This document shows, one piece after another, positions 25,422 through 37,500 of a stretch of DNA of 64,000 bases. The notes beneath the pieces are model-generated. The model made no database searches. It was given only the letters and a program-made list of their open reading frames with translations, and was not told the origin of the DNA. This DNA is from Rubrivivax sp. (GTDB taxonomy: Bacteria; Pseudomonadota; Gammaproteobacteria; Burkholderiales; Burkholderiaceae_C). Positions within the stretch are counted from its first letter, which is position 1. Each line of letters opens with the position of its first letter. The stretch is from contig JAIXYO010000029.1 of assembly GCA_027490215.1 (NCBI GenBank), positions 1-64,000 on the forward strand, read 5' to 3'. Made by a program: the position numbers and the translations under genes.

Positions 25422-27170
25422 TCAGACCGAGTGGTTCTCGGCGATGCGAGTGATGAACTCGTCGACGAACACCTGCATGTCCGAGGTCAGCTCGGAGATC
25501 TTGCTCTGCAGGTAGTTGTAGCCAAAGAGACAGGGAATGGCGACAGCCAGACCAGCCACGGTGGCGACCAGCGCCGCGGCGATGCCCGGAGCAATGGCGT
25601 TCACATTCACGTCGCCTGCCGCAGCAATGGCGGCGAAGGTGATCATCACACCCACCACCGTGCCAAGCAGACCCAGGAAGGGGCCACCGGCGATCGATAT
25701 GGTGAGCACCACCATCTGGGAGTTGAGACGCTGCAGTTCGCGCACGAGTCGTGCATCAATGGTCGCGCGGATCGCATTGAGCGAGGGATCGGTGAGCGTC
25801 GGGGCGCGCCCCTCCTCCGCATAGACGGAAAAGCGTTTCCGCAATTCGTGGGCGCCGGCGGCATACAGGCGATAAAGCGAGGAGTTCCGGTAGGCCTTGG
25901 CCGCGGCCTTCTCGGCCTTCTCCACGGCGGCGTCCTGTTCGCCGGGTTGGATCGAATTCACCAGCTTCTCGAACTGGGCCTTGAAAAGCTCGTTGTCCTT
26001 GGCCGCCTTGTTCACGAGCATGGCCTTGGTGAACATCACCCAGAAGCTGAGTACGAACATCACGCCCAGGATCGCGATGACCACCCAGCCGTCGATCGTC
26101 ACTGCGTCGAGCAAGATCTTCAGGTACGAGGGGCCGGTGTCACCCTCACCATCGCCTTCGGCCGGGCCATAGACCACCAGCTTCTGATCCTGACCCTGCG
26201 ATTGCGCAGCGGTCTTGATCCAGTCGGCGGAGCGCGCCGTGGTCGACACCTGCAGCTCGTCGATCTCGCCCTTGAAGCCCTTGCCGATGACAGCGCCACC
26301 GCTCAGGTCAGCCACGGCGCCAGCAGCTTTGGCGACCTCCTGCCCGTTCAGATACATCGTCAGCCCGTCTTTCACCACGATGGCGACATGCTGCCAGGCA
26401 CCAGGAACGAGCGGCGCCGAAGCGGTGGCGGTCAGCGTGCCCGACTGCGCCTCCAGCTTGCCGCCGCGCATCGTGATCGACAGCGGTGCTGCGCCTTCGG
26501 TCTGGGTGTAGACCGGCGCATCGGCTGCGTCGGTCGGCTTGATCCAGAAAGACAGCGACAGCCCGTTGGCCCCCGACTTCAAAGAAGGCGTCGACGGCAG
26601 CGCCAATTCGGCAGTGCCATCGAACGAGAGCGCGCCGCCAATCAGACCGGCGCCAATGGCCTTGGCCGTTGAGCTCGCGGCGTGGTTCGCGTTGGCAGTG
26701 GAATCCTGCGGCAGCGTCTCGCGCTCGTTGAAGTGATAGATCAGCCCCTGCGCGGCGTCGTAGCTGCCCTTGACGTCATCGCCTGCGGCCGCATCGGGGT
26801 TGCCGTAATAGAGCCAGATGAAGGCGTCCTTGGCACCCGGCTCGAGCTTCGGCACCTGCACCCAGACGAACGCGAGTTCATTCAGGCCATCGAACTTCTC
26901 GATGTGGTACTTCAGCGGCGTCTTGTCGTCGCTGGCGATGAATCGCAGGTCGGTGCCATCGGGCTTGGCTTCCAGGAATTGAAAGTTGCCCGTGTGGAGC
27001 CGGATCAACACGGCAGGCGAATCGACCGCCGAGGTGATGGCCAGGCCATCAGCAGCCGTGTTCAGACCAATCTTGACGCGCTGCGTCCAGTCGGGATTCC
27101 ATGCGGCGTGGGACAAGCCCGCCATCATCAGGGTCGTCAGCATGACGACCAGCATTGCGATTTTTTTCAT
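25422..27170 (-). CDS. DUF2341-LamG-MotA/TolQ/ExbB fusion protein
   Basis: A 582-residue protein joining a secreted sensor-like region to a proton-channel subunit. Signal peptide MKKIAMLVVMLTTLMMAGLS; DUF2341-like region at about 23-115 (WNPDWTQRVKIGLN, FIWLYYGNPDAAAG); LamG/concanavalin-like region at about 135-315 (GLSLSFWIKPTD, HVAIVVKDGLTMYLNGQEV); a membrane helix at about 358-380; then the ExbB/TolQ core with GGPFLGLLGTVVGVM (about 493) and IAAALVATVAGLAVAIPCLF. Ordinary ExbB is about 240 residues and lacks such a periplasmic head. The head looks like a carbohydrate-binding module coupled to an ExbD/TonB motor. An in-frame ATG at 27212 sits in a duplicated leader and would add 14 residues. 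Confidence 0.88.
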   Translation of the reverse strand: MKKIAMLVVMLTTLMMAGLSHAAWNPDWTQRVKIGLNTAADGLAITSAVDSPAVLIRLHTGNFQFLEAKPDGTDLRFIASDDKTPLKYHIEKFDGLNELAFVWVQVPKLEPGAKDAFIWLYYGNPDAAAGDDVKGSYDAAQGLIYHFNERETLPQDSTANANHAASSTAKAIGAGLIGGALSFDGTAELALPSTPSLKSGANGLSLSFWIKPTDAADAPVYTQTEGAAPLSITMRGGKLEAQSGTLTATASAPLVPGAWQHVAIVVKDGLTMYLNGQEVAKAAGAVADLSGGAVIGKGFKGEIDELQVSTTARSADWIKTAAQSQGQDQKLVVYGPAEGDGEGDTGPSYLKILLDAVTIDGWVVIAILGVMFVLSFWVMFTKAMLVNKAAKDNELFKAQFEKLVNSIQPGEQDAAVEKAEKAAAKAYRNSSLYRLYAAGAHELRKRFSVYAEEGRAPTLTDPSLNAIRATIDARLVRELQRLNSQMVVLTISIAGGPFLGLLGTVVGVMITFAAIAAAGDVNVNAIAPGIAAALVATVAGLAVAIPCLFGYNYLQSKISELTSDMQVFVDEFITRIAENHSV

Positions 27171-27246
27171 GACTGGCGGGAACGACTGTTTCTTATGAAC
27201 AACATTTTTCATGACAGGCGGAAACGACTGTTTCTGATTAACAACG
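27163..27246. repeat. 42-bp tandem duplication covering the start region of the ExbB fusion gene
   Basis: Two adjacent 42-base copies, 27163-27204 and 27205-27246, agree at 37 of 42 positions by eye. Each contains, on the minus strand, the same leader (ending GCCAGTC or GCCTGTC) followed by ATGAAAAA. The result is two in-frame ATG codons 42 bases apart, at 27170 and 27212, with near-identical upstream sequence; translated in frame the peptide KQSFPPVMK occurs at both junctions. It is a direct tandem duplication of 14 codons or of an untranslated leader, depending on which start is used. Confidence 0.9.
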
Positions 27247-27305
27247 GTCGACCTTAGCCAGCGTTTGTTTCAGCGCTGTGAATCGTGACCTGCGACCAGC
27301 GCACT

Positions 27306-28493
27306 CTAGGTGACAGTGCGGATGTCAGCGGCGTGAAGTCGATATGACGAAATCGTGTCGTACAAACGCTTCGTGGCCGCCTTCATGCGGAAGTGGCGCT
27401 CGTAACAATCAGCTGCGTGCTGACGCATTGCGGCACGGCTCTCTGGGTCCATGTTCAGCCAACCCGTCAGCGTCTCGAGGGTACCCCCCAGGGTGTCGCT
27501 GCCAACGAGGCCGGCTCCGTCTGCGAGGATCTCCCGCCAGATGTTGATCTTGTCGGAAATCAGCACCGGCAAGCCAGACGCCAGCGCTTCGGCCACGGCG
27601 ATGCCGAAGTTCTCTTGATGCGAGGGCAGCGCAAAAACCTCTGCCGCTTTCAGGGCCGACCACTTGGCCTTGCCCTGGAGCATGCCGGTCCAAGTGATCC
27701 GATCGGCCACGCCCAGCTCGGCCGCCATTCTTTCCAGGCCCGCGCGGGTTTGTGCGGCATCATCGGGCCCGGCCATCACCAGGTGCAGGTTCGGCTCGCT
27801 CTTCGCCAGCATGGCAAAGGCCTGGATCAACAGGTCACAGCCCTTCTTGGGATGGATGCGGCCCAGGAACAGGATGTTGCGCCTTCCGCGAGTGGCCGGC
27901 CATGCCGCCCAGAATGTCTCGGGATCGGCGAGCGCAGCGGTGTCGCTGATCTCAGTGCCGTAGCCAACCACGGCTTCACGCACCCGGTACATCGGCGAGA
28001 AGGTCTGGCGCGCCAGACGCGCCTCGTCTTCGGCCGTGAACAGCAGCGCTGCAGCATCGCGCAGCACCCGGTACTCGGCCCATGGCCAGTAAAGCAACTT
28101 CTTCAGGTGCTTCAGCGGGTACTCACGCCGGAACCAGGGGTCGAGCATGCCATGCGGGAACACGAAGTAGGGTATGCCTGTGCCCTGGAGCGCGTTGCGG
28201 GTCGCCAGACCGTGCCACTGCCAGAGTCCGTGGATAACCACTGCGTCGTACTCATGCCCGTGCTTCCGCAGCCAGGGAGTCAGCTCTGGGGTGTAGCCGT
28301 AGGTGCCCCTTCCCGGGCCGACAGCGTGGGTCACGGTCGGGAAGTCCAACAGCCAGGGTTCGCCCGGCGCATCGAGCGTCAGCACTTCCTGGTCCTGCCC
28401 CAACTCGCGCGAGGCAATAGCGATCTGCCGCAGGCCCTCGGCTGGTCCGCCGTTGACCGGATTGAGCGATCGGATGATGTTCAGCAGTCGCAT
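27306..28493 (-). CDS. Glycosyltransferase, GT4 family
   Basis: A 395-residue GT-B enzyme. The N-terminus MRLLNIIRSLNPVNGGPAEG has the GT4 glycine-rich loop; the C-terminal half has NILFLGRIHPKKGCDLLIQA and ALPSHQENFGIAVAEALASG, in which ENFGIAVAE is the EX7E donor-binding motif. Start ATG 28493 is the first residue of the family core. It lies 16 bases downstream of the giant adhesin gene on the same strand and is probably co-transcribed with it, so it could act on the adhesin or on a polysaccharide; the family as a whole favours lipid-linked or polysaccharide acceptors. Donor unknown. Confidence 0.85.
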   Translation of the reverse strand: MRLLNIIRSLNPVNGGPAEGLRQIAIASRELGQDQEVLTLDAPGEPWLLDFPTVTHAVGPGRGTYGYTPELTPWLRKHGHEYDAVVIHGLWQWHGLATRNALQGTGIPYFVFPHGMLDPWFRREYPLKHLKKLLYWPWAEYRVLRDAAALLFTAEDEARLARQTFSPMYRVREAVVGYGTEISDTAALADPETFWAAWPATRGRRNILFLGRIHPKKGCDLLIQAFAMLAKSEPNLHLVMAGPDDAAQTRAGLERMAAELGVADRITWTGMLQGKAKWSALKAAEVFALPSHQENFGIAVAEALASGLPVLISDKINIWREILADGAGLVGSDTLGGTLETLTGWLNMDPESRAAMRQHAADCYERHFRMKAATKRLYDTISSYRLHAADIRTVT

Positions 28494-28509
28494 CGATGCT
28501 TCCGCTGAC

Positions 28510-31500
28510 TCATTTCACGAAACAGTCCTTCTGCTGCTCCTTGCAGTTCTTGTCGCCAAAGCCCAGCACCTCGACGGTCAGGATGGTCGGCTTCTGCATT
28601 CCATCGGCGGAGGCTGCCTTGGCGGCAGCGGCGGCGGCCTTGCCGGCCTCGTCGGCCGAGTTGCCGCCCGACTGGGTATTGCTGCCACTGGTGGCCACGC
28701 TGGAGGCCAGGCTGCCTGCCACACTGACCGGCACGCCAACCGCTGGCCCACCCGAGGAAATGTTGCTGGCGTTGAGGACCGCTTGCGCATCCACGAAGAT
28801 GGCGCCGCCCGAGCGGATGCCGGCCTCCCCGGCGTCGACCACCCCTGCCAGCGTGATCAATGTCGTGGACCCGGCACTCGGTGCTGTCAGCGGCCCGAGT
28901 CCGTCGGGATCGGACGTCAGGGTCTGGATGCCGCTGCCGGCGGCGCTCGCCGGCAACGTGTAGGTGAAGCCCACGACGACCGGCTCGGTGGCCCCCTCGG
29001 GCGTCACCAGGATCGGTGTTCGCGTCGGTGGCGGGGTGCTCAGCGAGGTCAGCGCACCGCGCCCAGCATCGATGTTGGCGTCGGTGCTGAGGATGAGGAT
29101 GTCACCGCCCTGGGCCGTGAGCACCTTACCCTGGTTGATGCTGAAGTTGCCACCCACCACGCCGCGAATCCCGCCCCCTGCATTGGTGAGCACGCCAATC
29201 GTTCGGCCTTCACCTGGCGTCGTCAGGCCCACCACGATCTTGCCATTCGGCGCCCACAACTCGATACCGCCGCCTGCGTAGCTCTGAATGGACGTCAGGT
29301 AGCTGCTGATGTCGCCCTGAGCGACAGACGCCTGCGGAATGGCCTCCGCGATGACACTCTTGAATACATCCGCGTAGACCACGCGGACCGGGTCTAATGT
29401 CAGTGGAAGCGGAACGCCATTGCCCAGACGCAGCTGGTATTCGTCGAGCACGCGCGGGTATTTCCGGTCAAGTTCCGCGTAGGCGAGATAGGCCGATCCG
29501 CCCTGCGTGCCCGACACCAGGTCGGCCACCGAGCCAGCAGCAAGGATGGCCTGCCTGTTGCTCTCGCCGTTGAGCAAGGCGTACAAGCTCTCCACCTGTG
29601 GCCGGAGGGCTGCCCCACCAAGAGGCAGCGCCTTCGGCCCACCCAGAGGCGAGCTTGCGGCTTGCTGATAGGTCGCCAGCAGTTGCGGGTACTCGGATGC
29701 GAGCGCGGTGAAGGGCGCGTAGGCAGGGTCCACTGCGGCCAGCTCGGCCACGCTGTTTGCCGACAGCACCCTGGCCTGCTGCGGGTCGGTATCAAGCAGC
29801 CGGAACAGCTTGAACACGTCGGGGTTGCTGGCGCTGATGCCAGTGATCTTGGCGTACGTGGCGTCGAGCTTGGCGAGATCCACATTGCCAGTGGCGCCCG
29901 CAATCAGCGTCACCAGCGCGCCTTTATCGCTGCCGAGGCTCGGGTTGAACACATTGCCCGTGGAGACCACCCCGCCCAGACGCGAGCTGCCACGCACGAT
30001 GTCAGCAGAGCCCAGGTCAACGTTGCGTCCGGCCTGGACGACAAGGCGTCCGGGACCGGCAATCTCAATGCCCGCTGGCCGCACGTCGCCAACCTCGGCC
30101 CGCACGACGCTCACATCGGAGCTGTTCAGGTTCTGCAGAAGCAAGGCCACATTGCCGATGTCCCGTCCTGCACTGACCCGGCTTACGGCCGGCAGGGACA
30201 TCGTCACCGTATTGCTGGTACTCGACCCCACATCGCCGGTCAGCGCCTGGAGGTCGAACACATAGCCGTCCACGGGGCTCCGGTTCACCAGTCTGCCCTC
30301 GCTAGCAGCCGGGAGCAAGGCCGAACCCGACAAGCTGCGCGGGCCTCGTGACGGTTGCGCCACGCCAGGTACTGCCGAGGGAAGTCGATCCGAAGCCGAG
30401 AAAGCGAGGTCGCGCAGCGAGCCCTGGGCCAACGCGGAAACTTGCGCCGATGCCGATGGGAAGGACACGATGCCTTCGAAGCTGTCGTTCGAGATGTCAC
30501 CCTCGAACGCCGCAGCTCGGATTGACGCAGGATAGGCGCCCGCCCCGCTCAGCTGAGTGCTGGTCAGGGCCTGCGAAGGCACGACAGTCCGCGCTGCGGC
30601 GAGCTGGCTACCGAGGACGATATCTCCCGACTTGGCGGTCACGTCCACGGCACTGTTGCCGGAATAGCTGAAGAATGTCCTCACGCTGGAGCCGGTCCCG
30701 GCAAAGCTCGGGCCGCAGGCGAGGCAGTTGGCCGGGAGGCCGGCCGAGGTCCGGTCCTCGGCGCGGGAGTTGTTCATCCACACCGCAGTGGGATCGTTCA
30801 CGCTCTGCAGTGCGACTGTGCCGCCGGCCTCCACTTGCAGGGTCGCCTCGGCAGGCACGTCGCCGCTGCTGGTCCCCTGCAGGTAAAGCTGCGTACGGGC
30901 ACCCGAACCCACCGCACCACCGGCTTCGATGCGTCCCGTTCCGCGCCCGACCAGGTAGGAACCGCCCTTGACGTCGCCGCCTGCCGTGACGCGAAGGTCG
31001 CCGCCTCCCTGCACGTCCAGCACCGTGCCACTGCCCTGCACCACGTTCCGACCGCTGGTCGGCAGCATGGCCGAGAGACCGTCCACGTTTCGGCCCGCCG
31101 CGAGCTGGATATCACCGCCGCCGAGGGTGCCAACGCCCTGCTGGAAGTTCGGTCGGTAAGCCCACCAATCCGCATTGGCCGTTCCGCTGGTACTGGTGCG
31201 CGGCCGGCGCAGCCACTCGGTGATCCACTGGTTGGAGTTGCCCACTGCATCGCGGCCGGCCGCAATCGAGATGCTGCCGCCCTCCTTCGCCCAGCGGTTG
31301 TTGCCGTTCGCCTCGGTGTCGGCCGCCCCGATCTTGCCAGCGGTGTAGACCACGCTTCGCAGCGCATCCATCCGGAAATCCGCTGCCGCGGCGATTTCGA
31401 TGCTGCCGGTCCCCGTGCGCACCTTGCCGCCGTCGGTGCTGATGGTGACATTGCCACTGGATGCCCCGGCTCCGCCCTCAAGTGCCTGGGCCGTCAGCGA

Positions 31501-34500
31501 TCGTTGGGTCGCCAGCGGATTGGCGGCACCCAGGTCGGCCCCGCCAACCAGCCGAAGGTTCCAGCTGTCGCCGGCCAACAGGTTGTCGTTCGGGTTGCCG
31601 AGCGCTCGGCTCACCGTCAGGTCACCTGCGGCACGCAGCGAAAGGGTACCCGTCCGGCCGATCGTCGCTGCGCCGCTGGCGCCGGCTGCCAGCCACTGGC
31701 TCGTGGTCAAGTCCCACGGCTGCGCCAAGGTCAAATTGCCCTGGGCCTGAATTTCGGTCGCTCCTCGTACGCTCGCCCGCACATCGCCCTTGAGGCCAGC
31801 CATGAGCGCAGGGTTGGCAGCTGCAATGAAGGCGGCGTGATTGGCGGCGTAGCTGGCAATGCTGGAGGCGCTGATGCTGCCGGCAGCCTGGTAAACCCGC
31901 TGGGCCTGCAGCGCCACGTCGGCTGCGGTGCCATTGCCGCCCCGCACACCGCGCACCGTACCAGCCAGCGCCACTGGCGCCACCACGTTGGCGGCGTTGC
32001 GGGCCACGGTGAAGGTGACGCTGCCGGTCCGGCCCTTGACGCCGGGCCTGACGTCGATCTCGGACGCTGCATCGAAGCTCAGTGCTCCACTGGTCGTGGA
32101 CAGGCGCACCTGCCCGCCGTGGGCCGCAGGTGCCTGCGCTGAAGCGTTCGTGCTGGTGCCGTCGGCCCACACCCGGGCGCCCGTCAGCGCCAGGCCGTTG
32201 GCCGCCCAGACATCTACCTTGGCGCCGCCATCCACCGTGCGTGCGTTCAGGGTGCCCTCGATGTCGATGCGGCCGGCGTCTGCCGCCAGACTGATCTCGC
32301 GCGCGGTCACCATGTCGGTGCTCTGAACGCGCAGGTCGCCACTGCGAACCCGGATATCGCGGCGCGCATTGAAGCCACCGTCATTCAAGGCTGTGTTGAT
32401 GTCGCTGAATTCAGCCAGCGTGCCCGCATCAAGCTCAAAGCGGCCGCCGGCTCCGCCCGCTTCGGCGCCGCCACGCAGCGATCCGTCCAGCGCGAGGGTC
32501 TGCGCCGCGACCTGCACGCTGCCGGCACTGCCGCCAGCCACGCCGCGCACATCGACGACTGCCCCGTCGGCGATCGCCACGGCACCTGCATCGGAGGCCA
32601 GATCCACCCGGCCCGCACCGGCAACCACCTGTTTGCCGTTGTAGTTCTTCGCCACACCGCGCACATCGAGCATGGCGCCCGCACCAAGCATCACGCTGCC
32701 CGTGTCAGCTTCACTGCCTTTCGCGGCGATCGCGATCTCGCCCGATCGGGCCTGGATCGTCGTCGTGACATCGACACTGCGACCTTCGAGTGTCAAGCGC
32801 CCACCAGCCGCCTGACTGTCGGTCACCGCCGTGCCGCTGCCACCCACCGACTTCTCGACAGTCATCGCCCGGTAGTCCGCTGTGCCCGAGCGGCCGTCGA
32901 CGGCCTGCCAGGTCTGCTTTGCGCCTGCGGCCACTCCGACGCGAGGCGCCTGGAGAGTCCAGTCCGCAGCCACCTGCAGACTGCCTTGGTCTTCACCTCT
33001 GATTTCGCTGGCTGCGGTGGTGGTCACCGAAGCAAATCCGCTGATGGTCTTGTCGCCCTGGCCGAGGATCAGGCGCTCGGCACTGACCTTCAGTTCGCCA
33101 ACCGACTCGGTCGACGCCAAGGGCGCGGTCGACCCGGTGTTGACAAGCCTGACCTCGCGCGCCGCAATCGTCGGCGCCGACGGCCCCACGCCTGTCACCG
33201 CCAGACCGCGCAGCGCGTTGGCGTCCAGCGTCAGCCTGCCGAGGTCCGTGCTGCCGAGCACCGCGGAGCCGAACAGGTCGATGCCGTCGTAGCCCTTGAT
33301 CGTCAACGAATCGACCGACGTCAGGGCGAGCAAGTTGGCATTGGACAGCGCCAGCCCGCTGTCAAGGCCGGCGATCCCGTCGATCTGGCCCAGACTTACC
33401 TGTGAAGAGGCCAGCGACAGATCGCCACCGACCCGTTTGGTCTGGTTGTTGACCATCGTCGAGCGGCCCACCAGCAGATTGCCCTGCGAACGGGTGCTGC
33501 TCGTCGCATCGAGCAGCAGGGCACCGTCGGCCTGGAGCGTGGCGCCTTGCGCGACGCTGATGGTGCCAACCGAACGGTTGGTCGAGCCGCCGCGGTCCAC
33601 TTCAGCTTGCGGGCCGCTGGAGAGTCTCAGCAGCGCACCACCGGACTCCGTGCGGTAGGTCGGCGTTTCGCCAACGGCGGCCACACCTGCGCCCGTGATC
33701 AGGCTGCCTTCGCGAACCTCGATGTCTTCGCTGGCGGCAATCAGCAATTCCGGGGCACGCAGTTCGGTCGCGGCCTGATTGGCCACCAGCACCCTGCTGG
33801 CGCCGGTCGTGATCTGCGTCGAGCCGTCGGCGTTGTCGCTGCGGCGGCCACCGATCAGAACGCTGCCGCCGATGCGCGAGATGCCGCCGGCGCTAACCTG
33901 CAGGTAGTCGGCGTCGATACCGGCCTGCCCCACTGCATCGACCACCGCAATGCGGTCGGCGCTCAGATCGACCGTCGCGGAGCGACCCGTGCGGGTGCCC
34001 GTCGCGCCGGTCACCGCTCCCGCCTGCGTCCGGAAGCTGCCATCGAGCGTGAGCGCGGACACGTCGGCGATGGTCAGTCGGCCCGCATCGATCGGAAGCC
34101 GCGGGACGGGCTTGCGGTCGCGCGTGGCCGCATCGGCAAAGAAGGCTGAATCCGACAAGGTGTAGTCTGACTCGCGCAGCGCATCGGAGCCGGGGCGAAC
34201 CAGCACGCCGACGGTGGTGGACTCGCGCACGTTCGTTCCGGCCGCGGTGCGGTATCCCGCCACCACCGTTTGTCCGTTGAGCAATGGCGTCGTCTGGCCG
34301 GGCTTCATGTTGCTGAAGGTACTGCCGGTCTGCAGCTGTACCAGGAAGGCGCCCGGCACCAGGGCATAGCGCCCCGGCAGCAGTACGTACTCGCCCTCGG
34401 GCACGACGGCGCCGGCGCCGATGTAGAGGCTGTTGTAGACGCTCGTGTCTCGACTGGCCGTCTGAGGCCCAAAGCCAAGGTCCTGGCGCGAGGCAATGTC

Positions 34501-37500
34501 GGTATCTACCGGTAGGCTGCCGAGCCTGGACTTCGGAATGATCGCGAAGGTATTTGGCTTCAGCAGCGTGTCGGTCGCCCCCCCGGCGCCAGGAACGAAC
34601 TCGATGGCCTGCACTTCGCCGCCGCCCGCGAGGTTGACAGTGGCTTGCGGCCGAACGTCCACCTCCCGGCCCGAGAGTTCAATGCCTTTGTTCACCGTGC
34701 TCGGCTGCGTCAAGGTGCTTCTGGATGATCCGTCGTCCGCATACACCCAAGTGATGCCCGACGACGTCGTGCCCAGCGGTACGGTCAGACCATCGGCCGA
34801 TACCGAGCTCAGGCTGCCGGGTGCCAACTCGAGCCGGGACTGAGCGCTCAGGCGCAGTTCGCCCTGGGGTGCTTTCAGCGTGCCGCCCTGCTCGATGGTG
34901 TCGGCCTTGAGCGTCAGCCTGCCGCCCGCGGAGTAGACGTCTGCAACCTCCCGGCCGCTTTGAGCCACCCTGATCACACCGCCGGGGATCACGGTCCCCG
35001 ACGGCTGGTCGACGACGTTGAAGGAGAAATCGGTCCGTGTGCTGGGATAGACCTGTGAAGCCGTCAAGGACAGATTCCCCGCCGTCGTGAGACCCCCCAC
35101 CGTGCCGGGGGCACCGTCGATCCTTCGGCCCGACAGCTGAATGTCGCCCTGCGCCAACAGGCGCGTCTCGGCGACGCCGTTCACGCTGGTGGAACCGAAC
35201 AGATCAATACGCTCTGCCAGCACGGTGAGCAGCCCGCCACCCCCTCGCGTGGCCAGCACCGGCGAAATGCTGTTGGGCTCCACCTCGAAAGACACGCCTT
35301 GGAAAACCCGTGGCCCCAGAGACTGCCCGATTTCCACGTCAGCTGCCGCCACATTCACCTGCGCACCGTTGTACACATCGATCAGCGGAGCATCGAGCCG
35401 CACCCCGCGCTCGAATGCCAGCGTCGCGTCGGTGTCGAAGCGGATGCTGTTCTCGGCGAGCAGCCGCAGCTTGTCGAAGCCGGCCTGCTGCAGTGCGTCG
35501 ACCGAGATCGCCGCATCCACGAAACCCGCTTTGGCAGCGGGCAAAGTGCTAGGCTGTGTGATCACGATTCGCCGTTCTTCTGGCTGTGTGGTGCGGCCGT
35601 TCGGCGTCGTCAATTCCAGCGCGAAGCTGCCCCCGGCACTGGTCGCGGAAGCCTTGGCCGCCGATATCGTGCCCTCGAGCCTCGCCGTCTCCTGGCTCTT
35701 GACCACGAGCGTGCCCGCATTGCCGTCGAGCCGCCGCTGCGACGTGCCCGACGCTCGTGACGGATCGACGTCGTCCACCATCTGCGACACGCCACTGAGA
35801 TCGAGCCGAGAGCCTGCCGTCACGAGGATGCCCGCGTTGACCGATTCCAGCGCAATCGTGCCGGCACCCACCACAGCGCCTTGCACCAGCCCGTTGTCGT
35901 TCGGACTGGGCACGAAGGTCCCTGCCACGGAAATCTCCGCGGACGATCCGAGCGTCAAGTCGGGTATCTTGAAGAAACCATTGCCCGCCAGCCGCAGGGC
36001 CACGTTCCCTCCCGGGGCGCTGATGCGGCCATCGATCAGCATGCCGTCACTGGCCGTCAGGGTCACGCGGCCACGCGGGTCGGTGGTGATCGACGCGTCG
36101 GCGGCGAGGCCGAGTGTGGCCGGCGTGATGCCCGCGCCGGTCGTAGTCGTGGCCAGTGTCAGGTTGGCCGCTTGGCGAAGGTGGTCTGGACGGCGTTCGA
36201 CGCGGCTCACCGATGCCAGATCGCCGCCGGTCGTCAGTGCCAACGCCGCCACCGGGTCGATCACGAGATTCTTCTGCGACACCACCAGGTCAGCTCCAGC
36301 ACGGATCTCAATGCCCTCGCTGCTGCTGATCTGGAAACTGGCGAAGCCGTACTGCGCGAACAATTCGGGAGACAGGCGCGTGGTGTTGGCCGGCAGCGTG
36401 CCATTGGCGCCAAGCGCGTCGATCACGACGCGCGGCGTGCCGATGTTCAACGATCCGCCGTTGCCGGGCGCAATGCCATTCAGATCGGCCTGCAGCCAGT
36501 CGGAACTCAGGTCCGCGGACAGGGCATTGGTCAGGCTGATCGAACCGCCGTTGCCACCGGTCACGCGGCGACTGCGATCGAGCGCGGCACCCCCGCCGAC
36601 GTCGAGCGTCGAGCCCCGCTCCAGGCGCGTGGTCGAATCAACAGGCCCGGCAATCGTGATGCTGCCGCCATTCAAGGTGGAGCTGGTGCTGCCATTTGCA
36701 TTCAAGAGTCCAGTCGGCAGCACATCACCCACGTAGGAACCGTCTGCACTGGCTGTGTTGACCCACACCCCATTCGTCGACAGTGTCGCGCCGCTGCGAA
36801 TCGTGGTGCCGAAGCTCTGCGCCGTATCGATCGGTGCAACGGTTCGTTGGGGCCGCAACGCGATCTGGCCGGCTGGCATATCGATCGAGCCGGCCACCTC
36901 GAGCGTCGGCGCACGCAGCAGCAGCGACGAGCCCGGCGCTCCTTCGATGCTCACGCCGCCAGGCACGAAGACCTTGCCGTTGGAGTTGACTTCCACGCTG
37001 CCGAAGGCGGTCTGCTGCAACGTGTTGGCGGCGACGACCGTGGAAGCGCCGAACAGCTGGCTGGCGGCCAGCCTGACCTGGTCCTTCTGCGACTGGCTCA
37101 AGGCGGTGTCGATGCCGAAGCCCGCTCCAAGGGTATCGACCGCGGTCTGGCCGAAGCTCACGTTGCCGATGCGTTGCCCTTCGACAAAGTCGGTGCCCTC
37201 GTTGTTCAGGCTGCCAATCTTGAGCGTGGCGCCGCGCGGCGCACGCGCGAGCTGGTTCGGCCCCACGGTGGAGCCGCCCTTCAGGGTGCCGTCCAGTACC
37301 AGCCCGGCGCCCGAGTTCACGAGGATGCTGCCGCCGGCCTTGCCTTCTACATAGGCCGCTTCCCGCGGCGCCAGTCCGTAAAGCAGACCCTGGTGGGCGA
37401 CGGTCTGCCCCCACCGGTCATAGGTCTTCGTGAAGGTGTCTGCCACGGCCGTGTACGAACGGTCCTTGGCTGCCGTGCCGATGTCGTACAGCCTGCCATC

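Noticed and set aside
35141-36736. + strand open frame inside tpsA
   Set aside because: Shadow of a repetitive GC-rich gene; no start context, no motif.
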